Origin: Candidatus Kuenenia stuttgartensis
Lineage (GTDB): Bacteria; Pseudomonadota; Alphaproteobacteria; SMXS01
Assembly (NCBI GenBank): GCA_943329845.2
Contig: CALQFM020000001.1
Span: 47,498 to 111,497 of the forward strand
DNA length: 64,000 nt
Direction of reading: 5' to 3'
This document shows, in pieces, positions 53,726 through 62,638 of the stretch (positions are counted from its first letter, which is position 1; every line of letters starts with the position of its first letter). Made by a program: the position numbers and the translations under genes. The notes below the pieces were generated by a model that searched no databases, was not told the DNA's origin, and worked only from the letters and a program-made list of their open reading frames with translations.

Positions 53726-56368
53726 ATGACCACGCCGCAAGTCGCCGCGTTTATAAATCAGCTGCGGATTCAGCTGGCGAGCGTGGACAGCATCGACGAG
53801 GCAGTTCGGGTCCTGCGCCGGGATCTGGAGGGCATGATGCGAGGTGCGCTTCGGCCTGAACAGGAAGATGATCTGGCCGCCGCCACCGAAGAGCTGCGCC
53901 GCTCCCTTGGCCCGGTCGAGATCCTCCGGGTCAACTCCATGTTCCGTACCCACACGCCATGGTACAGCGGACCATCCGAAACAGATCGCCACTGGCATGC
54001 CCTGAGGGCCTATCTGGTGGAGGCCAAGGGTTGGCCAGAGACAACCGTCGACGGCAGCATTGGTCGTTCCTCTACCGAGATCGTTTCGCTACTTGCCAAC
54101 CCGGCAGGCGACAGCTTCGCCTATCGCGGGCTCGTGATCGGTCATGTGCAGTCTGGAAAGACGGCAAACATGACCGCCGTCATCGCGAAGGCGGTGGATG
54201 CCGGTTACAACCTCGTGATCATTCTCGCCGGCATAACTAACAAGCTGCGTAGACAGACACAGGGCCGGATGGAGAAGGATCTCGCAAACCGCTTGCGTGA
54301 TCTGTGGATCCTGCAGACCCGGCCCGACGAACTTGGCGATTTCAAGATGCCGCCAAATGGCGGGTTCCAGATGCCAGGGGGCGGGACCGTCCAGATGGCG
54401 GTCGTGAAGAAGAACGTGGCCCCCTTGGGACAACTACTCAAGACCATCGAAAGGACGATGCCCGTCATCCGGAGAAGCCTGCGCGTGCTGATCATTGATG
54501 ACGAGGCAGACCAGGCCAGCATCAATACGGCCTCAGGCGAGTTCGATATGACCCGCATCAACCGTCAGATCCGAGAGATACTCAAGGAATTTCCGGCGAA
54601 CTGCTATGTGGGCTACACCGCAACGCCCTTCGCGAACGTGCTGATCGACCCATATGCCGATGGCGGGCGCGAACTCGACGACCTTTACCCGAGGGACTTT
54701 ATCACCGCCCTTCCCACGCCGGATGGCTATTTCGGCACGGAGCGCCTGTTCGGCCCCGAACCTGCCGATGCATCCTCCCTCCAGCCCGAGGAGGAAGGGC
54801 TTGATGTCATACAGCCGATAAAGGATGAGGAGGCGGCGGTTCTCCAGCCGGCGCGCCGCGCCGACAAGGATACATTCCAGCCGAAGCTGCCCGAGTCCCT
54901 GAAGGACGCGGTGTTATACTTCCTCGCGTCGTCGGCCGCGCGCCGGTATCGGGGACATGTCGGGGAGCACATGTCGATGCTTGTCCACACGTCACCCTAT
55001 GTAGTCATGCACGATCGTCTGGCAGGTCTCCTCGGTGGCTGGATCGACAGGAACCGGTCGGATCTGCAGGGCAACAGGTCCGAGCTGTCGGAGCGGATGC
55101 TGACACTCTGGGAGGCCCAGCAGAAGAAAGTGCCCAACACGATCTGCCGCCTGCCAAAGGTAGCGTTCTCCGAGCTCCAGCCATATCTGGGCGACGTCCT
55201 TAGTGCGCTCCAGGTGGTGGTGGAGAACGGCACGAGCGATGACCGGGTCGATTACGAGAACGGGCCAAGGACCTACATTGTGGTCGGTGGGTCCATCCTG
55301 GCACGCGGCCTGACTATCGAGGGCCTTGCCGTCAGCTACTTTCTCCGCTCCTCCGGCCAGTACGATACACTCCTCCAGATGGGTCGCTGGTTCGGCTTCC
55401 GTCCGGACTACGAGGACCTTCCCCGTATCTGGATGACGGGGTCCCTGTCGACCGCCTTCCGGTCGCTCGCCGGAATAGAGACCGAAATCCGTGAGGATGT
55501 CGCCGAATATGCCCGGCGCCGTGTGACACCGATGGACTTCGCCGTGCGGGTCCGTTCCATTCCCGGAATGGCCATCACCGCTGCAAGCAAGATGCGGGCG
55601 GCGCGCATAGTCGACATCAGCTATGCGGGAAAGCATGTCCAGACGATCCGCTTCGACCATCGGGATGAACGCATCGTGCGCAATAACTGGAATGCGGCAT
55701 CGACGCTGATATCCAGCGCGGAGGAGCTGAGCCTCAACGTCCACAGGGCAGACGAGCTGCTGTACCGCGGCGTCCCGAAAAGGCTTGTTGTCCAGTTCCT
55801 GAGATCCTACTCGGTACAGCAGGATCACAGGGAGCTTTCCGCCAGCTTCCTACTTGGCTACATCGATCAGGCAGGAGATGCTCTCGAAAGCTGGAATGTG
55901 GGCGTTATCCAGACGGAGAACGGCGCGCTGTCCGAACTCGCTCTTGCCTCTGCAGGAAGCGTAAGGCTTTCCCGGCGCACCCGCCTGAGGCATCCCGAGG
56001 CATCTGCAGACATCAAGGCCCTGATGTCACGGCGCGATGTGCTGTTCGATTGCGAGGAAGCCACCCGCGATGCCGTTTCCTCGGACGCGGACTGGAGCAC
56101 GCACAAGGAAGAACGGGCGCGTGATGCAGGTCCCGTGCCCCTCCTGCTGCTCTACCCCATCGATCGCAAGTCCGGGCCGAAGGAAAAGAGCCAGAGGGTT
56201 GCGCTTGAGGCCATTGGTGATCTTGTCGGCATCGGCATCGTCTTCCCGGGGTCGACGGAAGGTGCAGGGGGTTACTACGCGGTGGAACTCCGCGGCGCGT
56301 CCGCCGACGAGCTCGACGACGTCGAACAGGAAATTGAGGAACAGCTGGAAGCCGGCCGTGTCAACTGA
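53726..56368 (+). CDS. Z1-domain superfamily II helicase-like ATPase
   Basis: An 880-residue protein. Motifs: Walker A GHVQSGKT (139-146), Walker B LIIDDEAD (255-262), motif III-like YTATPFAN (297-304), GGSILARGLTIEGL (521-534) and motif VI QMGRWFGFR (551-559). This is the Z1 domain, known almost only from restriction-type operons, probably a DNA translocase. ATG at 53726 follows GGGGGG at good spacing; an ATG at 53627 overlapping the methyltransferase stop is possible. The C-terminal 250 residues are an unassigned alpha/beta part. Confidence 0.92.
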   Translation: MTTPQVAAFINQLRIQLASVDSIDEAVRVLRRDLEGMMRGALRPEQEDDLAAATEELRRSLGPVEILRVNSMFRTHTPWYSGPSETDRHWHALRAYLVEAKGWPETTVDGSIGRSSTEIVSLLANPAGDSFAYRGLVIGHVQSGKTANMTAVIAKAVDAGYNLVIILAGITNKLRRQTQGRMEKDLANRLRDLWILQTRPDELGDFKMPPNGGFQMPGGGTVQMAVVKKNVAPLGQLLKTIERTMPVIRRSLRVLIIDDEADQASINTASGEFDMTRINRQIREILKEFPANCYVGYTATPFANVLIDPYADGGRELDDLYPRDFITALPTPDGYFGTERLFGPEPADASSLQPEEEGLDVIQPIKDEEAAVLQPARRADKDTFQPKLPESLKDAVLYFLASSAARRYRGHVGEHMSMLVHTSPYVVMHDRLAGLLGGWIDRNRSDLQGNRSELSERMLTLWEAQQKKVPNTICRLPKVAFSELQPYLGDVLSALQVVVENGTSDDRVDYENGPRTYIVVGGSILARGLTIEGLAVSYFLRSSGQYDTLLQMGRWFGFRPDYEDLPRIWMTGSLSTAFRSLAGIETEIREDVAEYARRRVTPMDFAVRVRSIPGMAITAASKMRAARIVDISYAGKHVQTIRFDHRDERIVRNNWNAASTLISSAEELSLNVHRADELLYRGVPKRLVVQFLRSYSVQQDHRELSASFLLGYIDQAGDALESWNVGVIQTENGALSELALASAGSVRLSRRTRLRHPEASADIKALMSRRDVLFDCEEATRDAVSSDADWSTHKEERARDAGPVPLLLLYPIDRKSGPKEKSQRVALEAIGDLVGIGIVFPGSTEGAGGYYAVELRGASADELDDVEQEIEEQLEAGRVN

Positions 56369-57359
56369 TGTCTCGACCGAGCGCTGGCAGCAGCTGCGCC
56401 GCGGCGGCCACGAGGCGAAAGCCCTCGAGATTCCCACGCTCGACACGGGCATCAGCACGAGCTTCGGGACCATAAGGTGGGCTCTCGGTCCCACTGGTGA
56501 GGCCCGGCTGCTGCTGCCGATCCACCAGCACGAGCGTATCGAGAACCTTGCCGTCAGTGCTGCCGTGTCCATCTCCACAGCGACATATCATCTGTTCGGC
56601 GCGCCCATCCGCTACCTGGATCTCACCTGCGACCATGCAGCACTCGAGACCGTGTTCGGCGAGGTTGGTGACGAGATCATAAGGCGGATCGCGGCGGGCG
56701 ACTCCGCTGCCGGCGCGTGCAGAAGCACCATCGACGACTTCCGGTCCCTGCTCAATGCGACGCCCGAGGAGGTATCCCCCGAAAGGCTTGCGGGGCTGGT
56801 CGGCGAGCTCCTGGTGCTGAGGGACCTGATCCTGCTGGACAACCGATCCTGGATCCTCTGGAGGGGCCCGCTGCTGGAGCGCCACGATTTCCGGGCGGAT
56901 GCACTGGCACTGGAAGTGAAGACCTGTTCGCGCCCAGCGGCGAGGACAGTCCGCATCTCCTCGATCGATCAGCTGCTCGAACCCGAGGGAGGCGAGCTCG
57001 TCCTCGCCCTGCTCGAGCTCGAGGCCGCGGCAGGAGGCACAATCTCCGTCGGGGCACTTGCCGGCGAGATCCTGGCCGCAGCATCGGAGCCCACGAAGGT
57101 ACGTGAACTCCTCGCCGCCATGGGCTGCCCCGACCCCACCGCGCCAGCATGGAACCGGATTGCCTACCGTAATGGTGGACAAACGGCCTACTGCGTCCGC
57201 AACAACTTTCCCCGACTGATCCCGTCGAGCCTTGCTTCTGTTCCCGCAGGAGTGAGCGACGTGAGCTACTCGGTCGATCTCTCGGCCGCCGAGGCGTTCG
57301 TAGTGGGTCCGGAAGAGACCCGCGCCTATCTTGAAGGGATGATCCGATGTCTGAGCTGA
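56358..57359 (+). CDS. PD-(D/E)XK motif protein (DUF4420-like), candidate nuclease
   Basis: A 333-residue protein beginning at GTG 56358 inside the Z1 gene (11-base overlap). The core GLVGELLVLRDL (Glu150), GPLLERHDFRADALALEVKTC gives a PD-(D/E)XK arrangement with Asp177, Glu186 and Lys188. DUF4420 members accompany Z1 and GHKL ATPase genes in restriction loci, so this is the likely nuclease of the core system. Earlier in-frame starts run through Z1 coding and are rejected. Confidence 0.87.
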   Translation: MSTDVSTERWQQLRRGGHEAKALEIPTLDTGISTSFGTIRWALGPTGEARLLLPIHQHERIENLAVSAAVSISTATYHLFGAPIRYLDLTCDHAALETVFGEVGDEIIRRIAAGDSAAGACRSTIDDFRSLLNATPEEVSPERLAGLVGELLVLRDLILLDNRSWILWRGPLLERHDFRADALALEVKTCSRPAARTVRISSIDQLLEPEGGELVLALLELEAAAGGTISVGALAGEILAAASEPTKVRELLAAMGCPDPTAPAWNRIAYRNGGQTAYCVRNNFPRLIPSSLASVPAGVSDVSYSVDLSAAEAFVVGPEETRAYLEGMIRCLS

Positions 57360-59185
57360 GGTTCTCGCTCCATTCCGAAGCCTACAGTGCATCCGGCAAC
57401 CTGGCGGCGGATGGTTATCGCAAGCTTCTGGGCGCTCCTTCGATCGACCTCATCCAGACGGTAGTGCGAGAGGCAGTGCAAAACAGCTGCGATGCCTCAC
57501 TTGAGGATGGAAACGCCGAGGTTCATTTCCGTCTCCGCACACTCGATCATGCACAGCGGGACTGCCTGCGAGACCGGGTTCTTGCGCAACGACCGGGTGA
57601 CGCAGGAGCGGAAGACCTAGCAACATTCCTGTCGTCTGACACTCCGCGTGTCCTCGAGATATGTGATTTCGGAACAGGCGGCCTCGCCGGTCCCACCCGT
57701 GCCGATCTTGCGCCGGACGGACACGAGCCGACGGACTTCGTCGATTTCCTCCGCAATATCGGATCGCGGCGGAACACGCACCACGGCGGCGGAACATACG
57801 GCTACGGCAAGACGTCGCTTTATCTCGCGAGCCAGTGCTCGACCATCGTCATAGACACGAAGACGGTCTGCAGGGGTGAGGGTGTCAGGCGCCTCATCGG
57901 GGCCCGGCTGGGTTCCGCGTATGACGCCCCGGACAGCATCGGACTGCTGCGCCGCTATACGGGCCGGCACTGGTGGGGAATGGCCGGCGAGGATGGTATC
58001 GTCGATCCGCTGGAGGGAGAAGAGGCCGAGGCAATGGCGGCCGAGCTGGGCTTTCCGGAGCGGCTCGCTGGGGACCGCGGAACGTCGATCATGATCCTCG
58101 ATCCGATATTCGACGCGGGAAATGATGCCCAGGCCATCTCAATGATCCGCGAGAGTCTCCTCTGGTTCTTCTGGCCGCGCCTCATCGAGACAACGCCGGC
58201 CCACCGGCGGATGCACTTCCGGATCTTCCATGGGAATAACGAGCAGCAGATACCCCGTCCCGAGGATTTCCCGCCTCTCGACCTCTTTGCGCGGGCCATG
58301 AATGGACTTCGTCACGGAGATCCGGACGTCCAGGAAATCAGGTCAAAAAGCCCGAGACGTCACCTCGGCAGGCTGAACATCGCAAAAGGCCTCGTTGGCG
58401 CCCGCAGGGAGGAGTTTGCAGGGCCGGACAGCCCGTTCATGAAGCGATCTGCATCGATCGCCGTGATGCGGCCGGTCGAACTTGTGGTCAGCTATCGCGG
58501 GGGCGATGCCTACCTCGACGAGAGGATCGAATGGGCCGGAGTCTTCGTGGCATCCGATGAGGATGAGGTGGAAGCCGCATTTGCCAAGGCTGAGCCGCCG
58601 GCCCATGACGACTGGCAGCCCGGGTCCATTACCGACAAGGCGCAGGCGTCAATGGTGCGTGTTGCCCTTCGCGAGATCGACAGCATCGCACATGGGGTGG
58701 CAGGTCCTGCCACTATCCCGAGCTCCTCCGGCGGGCGGGGACCCTCTCTTGCGCCTGTCGCCGGGCTTCTCGGTCGCGGTCTGGTGGGTCAGGGGCGGGA
58801 CGGCGCCGGGCCGCGCACGCCGCGGGGTGGAGGAACGGGCGGACGGCGCAGTCACCGAGTCAGTGCACCCAGCTTCCTCCGGCTCGAACAGTCGGCGGGC
58901 GGCGTTGTTGCGATCTTCGAGGCAACCGTGACCAGTGATGGCTCTCGCTCGAACCTGCTCAAGCTCCTGCCCTCGCTGGTCGTGGATGGAGGAACGATTG
59001 CCGATGACAGCGAAGTGGACCTTCCCACCGTGATTGCTGTTCGCCGCGCGGGAGAACCGCTTGGCTCGGGGACCAATATCGACCTGGGCACGACCGAGGG
59101 TCCGCTTGAAATCGACGTCTTGATTCCGGGGGAATACGCGGTACAGCTTGATGCCCGTCTCGAAGCTGCGGGAGATGCCGCATGA
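57347..59185 (+). CDS. MORC/MutL-type GHKL ATPase
   Basis: A 612-residue Hsp90-like ATPase: N-box REAVQNSCDA with Glu42, Asn46 and Asp49; G1 box DFGTGG (107-112); G2 box GGGTYGYGKTSLYLAS (147-162); and RGTSIMILDP further on. The S5-like domain follows to about residue 450, then a Gly/Arg-rich linker (about 470-510) and a C-terminal beta-rich domain (LRLEQSAGGVVAIFEATVTSDGSR). Such ATPases in 5mC restriction operons are the proposed ancestors of eukaryotic MORC proteins. It overlaps the DUF4420 gene by 13 bases. Confidence 0.9.
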   Translation: MSELRFSLHSEAYSASGNLAADGYRKLLGAPSIDLIQTVVREAVQNSCDASLEDGNAEVHFRLRTLDHAQRDCLRDRVLAQRPGDAGAEDLATFLSSDTPRVLEICDFGTGGLAGPTRADLAPDGHEPTDFVDFLRNIGSRRNTHHGGGTYGYGKTSLYLASQCSTIVIDTKTVCRGEGVRRLIGARLGSAYDAPDSIGLLRRYTGRHWWGMAGEDGIVDPLEGEEAEAMAAELGFPERLAGDRGTSIMILDPIFDAGNDAQAISMIRESLLWFFWPRLIETTPAHRRMHFRIFHGNNEQQIPRPEDFPPLDLFARAMNGLRHGDPDVQEIRSKSPRRHLGRLNIAKGLVGARREEFAGPDSPFMKRSASIAVMRPVELVVSYRGGDAYLDERIEWAGVFVASDEDEVEAAFAKAEPPAHDDWQPGSITDKAQASMVRVALREIDSIAHGVAGPATIPSSSGGRGPSLAPVAGLLGRGLVGQGRDGAGPRTPRGGGTGGRRSHRVSAPSFLRLEQSAGGVVAIFEATVTSDGSRSNLLKLLPSLVVDGGTIADDSEVDLPTVIAVRRAGEPLGSGTNIDLGTTEGPLEIDVLIPGEYAVQLDARLEAAGDAA

Positions 59186-60090
59186 CCCGCGTCGCCTTTC
59201 CCTTCCTGACGCTTCGAGAACCGGCGGTGAGCGCCCTGCCCTGGACCGATGTGTCCAGTCAGCGTGAACTGGGGCTGGGCAGTGCCTGGCTGGCGGACTG
59301 GGACAATGCCCGCGACATCCCGCTCCGGCGTCACCTTCGGGTCGACTTCGAGATTGCGGCCACACAGCTCGAGATCGCCGCCGAGGATCTCGAACTCAGG
59401 GTCGTTCTCAGGATCGGCACGGGCACGGGCAACATGGCCCGCCAGGTCGACGACCGCCTCCAGGGCGTGCTCCGCAAGGGCCGCGAGGAGATGGTGATCG
59501 AGGAGACCATTGCCGGCCGGCTGCTCTCGAGCCGGCTCATTGCCGATACCCATCTCCTCCTTCATGCCTCGCCGGCCAACCGGGGCCAGCTGTCGCCGCG
59601 ACCTGCAGGTGCCAGGCTCTGGATGGATCATCTCGACCTGCACCTCGAGGGCGAGGAACCCCGATTCCCGATGGAGGTGATGAGTTTCAGCGAAAGATTC
59701 TCCGGGCGGCCCGAGGCATACGCCCCCTGGTACCTGCACTGGGTGCCGGGCAGCCCCGAACGTGACTTCGGCGGTGCAGTGCGGCTGTTCCTCAACAGTG
59801 ATCGCGCCGATTTCATGGAGCGTTTCGTGGCGGGAGATCGGGGCACCGTGCAGGTGGTTCTTGCAGACACGATGCTGCAGATCGTCGGTTACCTCATCGA
59901 CCATGATCATGCGGAGCTGCAGCAGGATGACCCCGAGCCAGGATCGATATCGGCCCAGGCCCGGTTTTGGATAGAACTTGCTTTCCCCGGCCAGGACTTC
60001 TCCCGGATCCGCAGCCTGCGGGAGCGGAGTCCGGCCACGTTTCACGCAGCGCTTCTGGCGGCGGCAGATGTCGCATCGGAGATCCCATGA
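59182..60090 (+). CDS. unrecognised subunit X of the GHKL/Z1 defence operon
   Basis: A 302-residue protein coupled by 4-base ATGA overlaps to the GHKL gene before and the next gene after. The first half is beta-rich (HLRVDFEIAATQLEIAAEDLELRVVLRIGTGTGNM), the middle has RLLSSRLIADTHLLLHA, and the C-terminus RFWIELAFPGQDFSRIRSL. No nuclease, ATPase or methylase motif is seen. Stoichiometric co-translation suggests a structural partner of the ATPase, perhaps a clamp cofactor. Function is not known. Confidence 0.8.
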   Translation: MTRVAFPFLTLREPAVSALPWTDVSSQRELGLGSAWLADWDNARDIPLRRHLRVDFEIAATQLEIAAEDLELRVVLRIGTGTGNMARQVDDRLQGVLRKGREEMVIEETIAGRLLSSRLIADTHLLLHASPANRGQLSPRPAGARLWMDHLDLHLEGEEPRFPMEVMSFSERFSGRPEAYAPWYLHWVPGSPERDFGGAVRLFLNSDRADFMERFVAGDRGTVQVVLADTMLQIVGYLIDHDHAELQQDDPEPGSISAQARFWIELAFPGQDFSRIRSLRERSPATFHAALLAAADVASEIP

Positions 60091-60920
60091 GCACGATACT
60101 CCTCCCTCGCCTCGACCGACTCGCTGTTGATGCCAGCCTTGCAGCGCCGGACGAGCTCATGGTCCCCGTCGAGGCCCGGCTCGTGTCCGCTGCACTCCCG
60201 CCGGGAGTCCGTTATGCCGCAAGTGGGGGCAGCCCGGTCTCGACAGACCAGCTACTCGAGCTTCGCACTGCAGTTCTCGACGTGGCCATCCCATTGGGAT
60301 ATCCCACGGGTACGCTCACCCGCCAGCGCGCCGCCTTCGATGCGTCGGCATCCGCCCTGCTCTCCCAGCATGAACTCCTGCAGGAAGCCGAGGCCCTGAG
60401 GGATGATGTCTGGGCCTTCATTGCAACCGTGCTGTTGCCCGATGTGGCTGCGTGGCGCTTTCCGGGACGAGCCCCGGAACACTTCCACGGAGGAGTCCGC
60501 AACACATTTCAGCGTCTGTGGATGCGAGGGAGGATCCTTGACCGTGGAGAAGGTGCACCGGACCGATGGGGCCTGCTTGAAACACTGAACGAGGACGCAC
60601 TTGTGCAAATCACCGAGCGGCCGGCGGTCGGGGCAGACGCGAGGCTTGCCCGTGCCTTGGCCGAAGGCTGGGTTCGTGCCTCGAGGGTAATCGGCAGTGA
60701 TCAGATGCAGCGGCCGATGCGCGCCGCCATCATCCGCCTCAGATTGCGCAGTCAGATACAGCTGCTCGGTCAACTTGACGACGAGGCCTTGTCGCGGGCG
60801 ATTGACGGCTTCTTTCCTGCGTCGCCGGCAAGAGCAACCGAGGAGCGGACCGGCGTGCTGGAGCGGTTGTTCGGAAGGAAACGTCAGGCTGCCGCTATCA
60901 GCGGGAGTCTTGAGGCCTGA
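60087..60920 (+). CDS. unrecognised subunit Y of the GHKL/Z1 defence operon
   Basis: A 277-residue, mostly helical protein; ATG 60087 overlaps the previous stop (ATGA). Notable blocks are DDVWAFIATVLLPDVAAWRFPG, GGVRNTFQRLWMRGRILD and LNEDALVQITERPAVG. Conserved-looking Trp/Arg patches (AWRF, FQRLW) suggest nucleic-acid or protein contact. Its stop overlaps the start of the HNH gene by 1 base. Family not recognised with confidence. Confidence 0.8.
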   Translation: MSTILLPRLDRLAVDASLAAPDELMVPVEARLVSAALPPGVRYAASGGSPVSTDQLLELRTAVLDVAIPLGYPTGTLTRQRAAFDASASALLSQHELLQEAEALRDDVWAFIATVLLPDVAAWRFPGRAPEHFHGGVRNTFQRLWMRGRILDRGEGAPDRWGLLETLNEDALVQITERPAVGADARLARALAEGWVRASRVIGSDQMQRPMRAAIIRLRLRSQIQLLGQLDDEALSRAIDGFFPASPARATEERTGVLERLFGRKRQAAAISGSLEA

Positions 60921-61888
60921 TGCGCGCCTGGTCGCTGCTTGCCGTCGGTAACCGCCGGCAGTATGGGGGCAATACCGGCTATGCCGACGACCCGGCGAGT
61001 GTCTATCGCTACGACAGCGACGTCGCCAATCATCGCAACGTGGCGCAGGGCGACCTTGTGGTGATCAGGTCCCGCACGGCAGTGCTAGGCTTTGGCAGAA
61101 TCGAGCACATCCACTCAGCTCCGTCGACAAAGACGCGCCAGCGCTGCCCTTACTGCTTGGCAACCAGCATCAAGGAACGCACAGGCCTCACGCCAAGGTG
61201 GCGCTGTACCAGAGGCCATGCGTTCGAGGAGCCGGCAAGCCAGCTGGTCAATGTCACGTCCTATGAAGCCCACTACGAACGATCATACGTGGCGGCCGAA
61301 CCGGCCTTCACTCTGGCCCGGTTGAATGCAGCCGTGATCCGTCCCAGTGACCAGATGTCGATCAAGGAAATCGATCCGGCGGTGATCGAGGATCTGATGG
61401 ATGGTCTTCAGGGCAGAAGACTGGTGGAAAGCTATGTTGCTTCGCTCAGGGCCGATGAGACGGACCGCAGCGCTGAAAGCAGATCGATCATTGAGGAGCG
61501 GCGGCGCGTTCTCCGGGAAATTCAGGTCCGCCGCGGACAGACCGGCTTCAGGAAGCGGCTGATCGAGCGGTATGGCTGCCGTTGCATGGTGACCGGATGC
61601 GAACTGACATCGATCATCGAGGCTGCTCACATCAGCCCCTATTCGCTATCCTCCGACAACAGCGCGGACAATGGCCTGCTGCTGCGAAGCGATATCCACA
61701 CACTGTTCGATCTGGGTCTCATGGGATTCGAGCCCGATACCCATGTGATACGATTTGCGGACGCAGTGCGCATAGGGGGATACGACAGCTTCGAGGGCCG
61801 CACCCTTATCCCTGCCAGCGCCCGCCGACCCGACCGAGCCGCGCTGGAAGCCCGCTGGAGCTTCTTTCTCGACGTCACACGGGGCTAA
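60920..61888 (+). CDS. HNH endonuclease with N-terminal PUA/EVE-like reader and zinc ribbon
   Basis: A 322-residue protein in three parts. Residues 1-65 (AWSLLAVGNRRQYGG...VAQGDLVVIRSRTAVLGFGRIEHI) look like a PUA/EVE-type barrel that could read modified bases (inference). Residues 76-100 hold a zinc ribbon (CPYC...C...H). Residues 205-270 form an HNH nuclease: RYGCRCMVTGC, EAAHISPYS with His237, Asn251 and His260 in SDIHTLFDLGLM. Last gene of the operon, overlapping subunit Y by 1 base. It may cut DNA carrying foreign modification, or unmodified DNA under control of the ATPases. Confidence 0.85.
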   Translation: MRAWSLLAVGNRRQYGGNTGYADDPASVYRYDSDVANHRNVAQGDLVVIRSRTAVLGFGRIEHIHSAPSTKTRQRCPYCLATSIKERTGLTPRWRCTRGHAFEEPASQLVNVTSYEAHYERSYVAAEPAFTLARLNAAVIRPSDQMSIKEIDPAVIEDLMDGLQGRRLVESYVASLRADETDRSAESRSIIEERRRVLREIQVRRGQTGFRKRLIERYGCRCMVTGCELTSIIEAAHISPYSLSSDNSADNGLLLRSDIHTLFDLGLMGFEPDTHVIRFADAVRIGGYDSFEGRTLIPASARRPDRAALEARWSFFLDVTRG

Positions 61889-61910
61889 ACGGTTGCAGCG
61901 CCCGGATTGC

Positions 61911-62201
61911 TCACTGACCGTCGTAGGCGTCGTCTGCATCTGCCACAGCGCCAGGCTTCATGATTTGCTCGCGAAGACCTTCGACTTGTCGCAGCGCCAT
62001 CAAGTTCCTCAGTCCGTCAAAAGGTAGGTTCTCTATTTGTTCTAATTCAGCTCCCCGTAGAGTCAAGCAATCGATCAGGTGCCATCTTCCGCATCGCGAT
62101 CGAGACCGCCTTATCACGGCGTGCGGGTCGAAATGACCGAAGTTTCGGCCGATATCGGGGCAGGCAGCTGACGTGACGACGCCGCGATCTTGCGCCCGCA
62201 T
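61911..62201 (-). CDS. doubtful small ORF
   Basis: An ORF extending up to 62378; an internal Met at 62201 would avoid the repeat region. The C-terminus (CLTLRGAELEQIENLPFDGLRNLMALRQVEGLREQIM) has a leucine-rich amphipathic pattern that reads like protein, while the part above 62250 is repeat-derived. Convergent with the HNH gene, 22 bases apart. Confidence 0.25.
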   Translation of the reverse strand: MRAQDRGVVTSAACPDIGRNFGHFDPHAVIRRSRSRCGRWHLIDCLTLRGAELEQIENLPFDGLRNLMALRQVEGLREQIMKPGAVADADDAYDGQ

Positions 62202-62330
62202 GTTTATGTTTAGTCCGGCGGCTGCGGACGTAGGTCCGCTGTAGGACGCGTCTCCAGCACGTTGGAAATTAGCTGGGTACTTGCTGCGCGCGTCGCGCGA
62301 GAGGACAAGCTCGAGGTCCGCCGCAGTGAT

Positions 62331-62449
62331 GCGCGACGAACGGTGTGTGATTGCGCGATGAACGCGCGACATGCGCAATCACGGTGCGTGCGATGCGCGA
62401 TGAACGCGCGCGATGCGCGATACACTGTGCGCGACATGCGCGCTGAACG
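62331..62449. repeat. iteron-like direct repeats
   Basis: Four copies of GCGCGAYGAACG or a near variant begin at 62331, 62353, 62395 and 62438, so spacings are 22, 42 and 43 bases, close to multiples of two DNA turns. Between them are GATGCGC and GACATGCGC variants. Such phasing is typical of binding sites for a replication initiator, recombinase or regulator. Confidence 0.6.
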
Positions 62450-62638
62450 ATCCGGAGAACTTGACCGGGCTAAACGACGATTCCAGACTTTTCTCACCTC
62501 CTGCTCGATCAACCCCTTACACGGGGATTTGACTCTCGCAAGTGCTTGAATTCGTTGGATGCACGTCACGATGAATTGCTCCATTCAGTCTCGAGCCGAT
62601 AGGGAATACAATGGGTTATGTAAACCCACACCGACGAG

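Noticed and set aside
62331..62449. A CRISPR array
   Set aside because: Repeat units are only about 12 bases, spacing varies by a factor of two, spacers are themselves repeat variants, and no cas gene is present.
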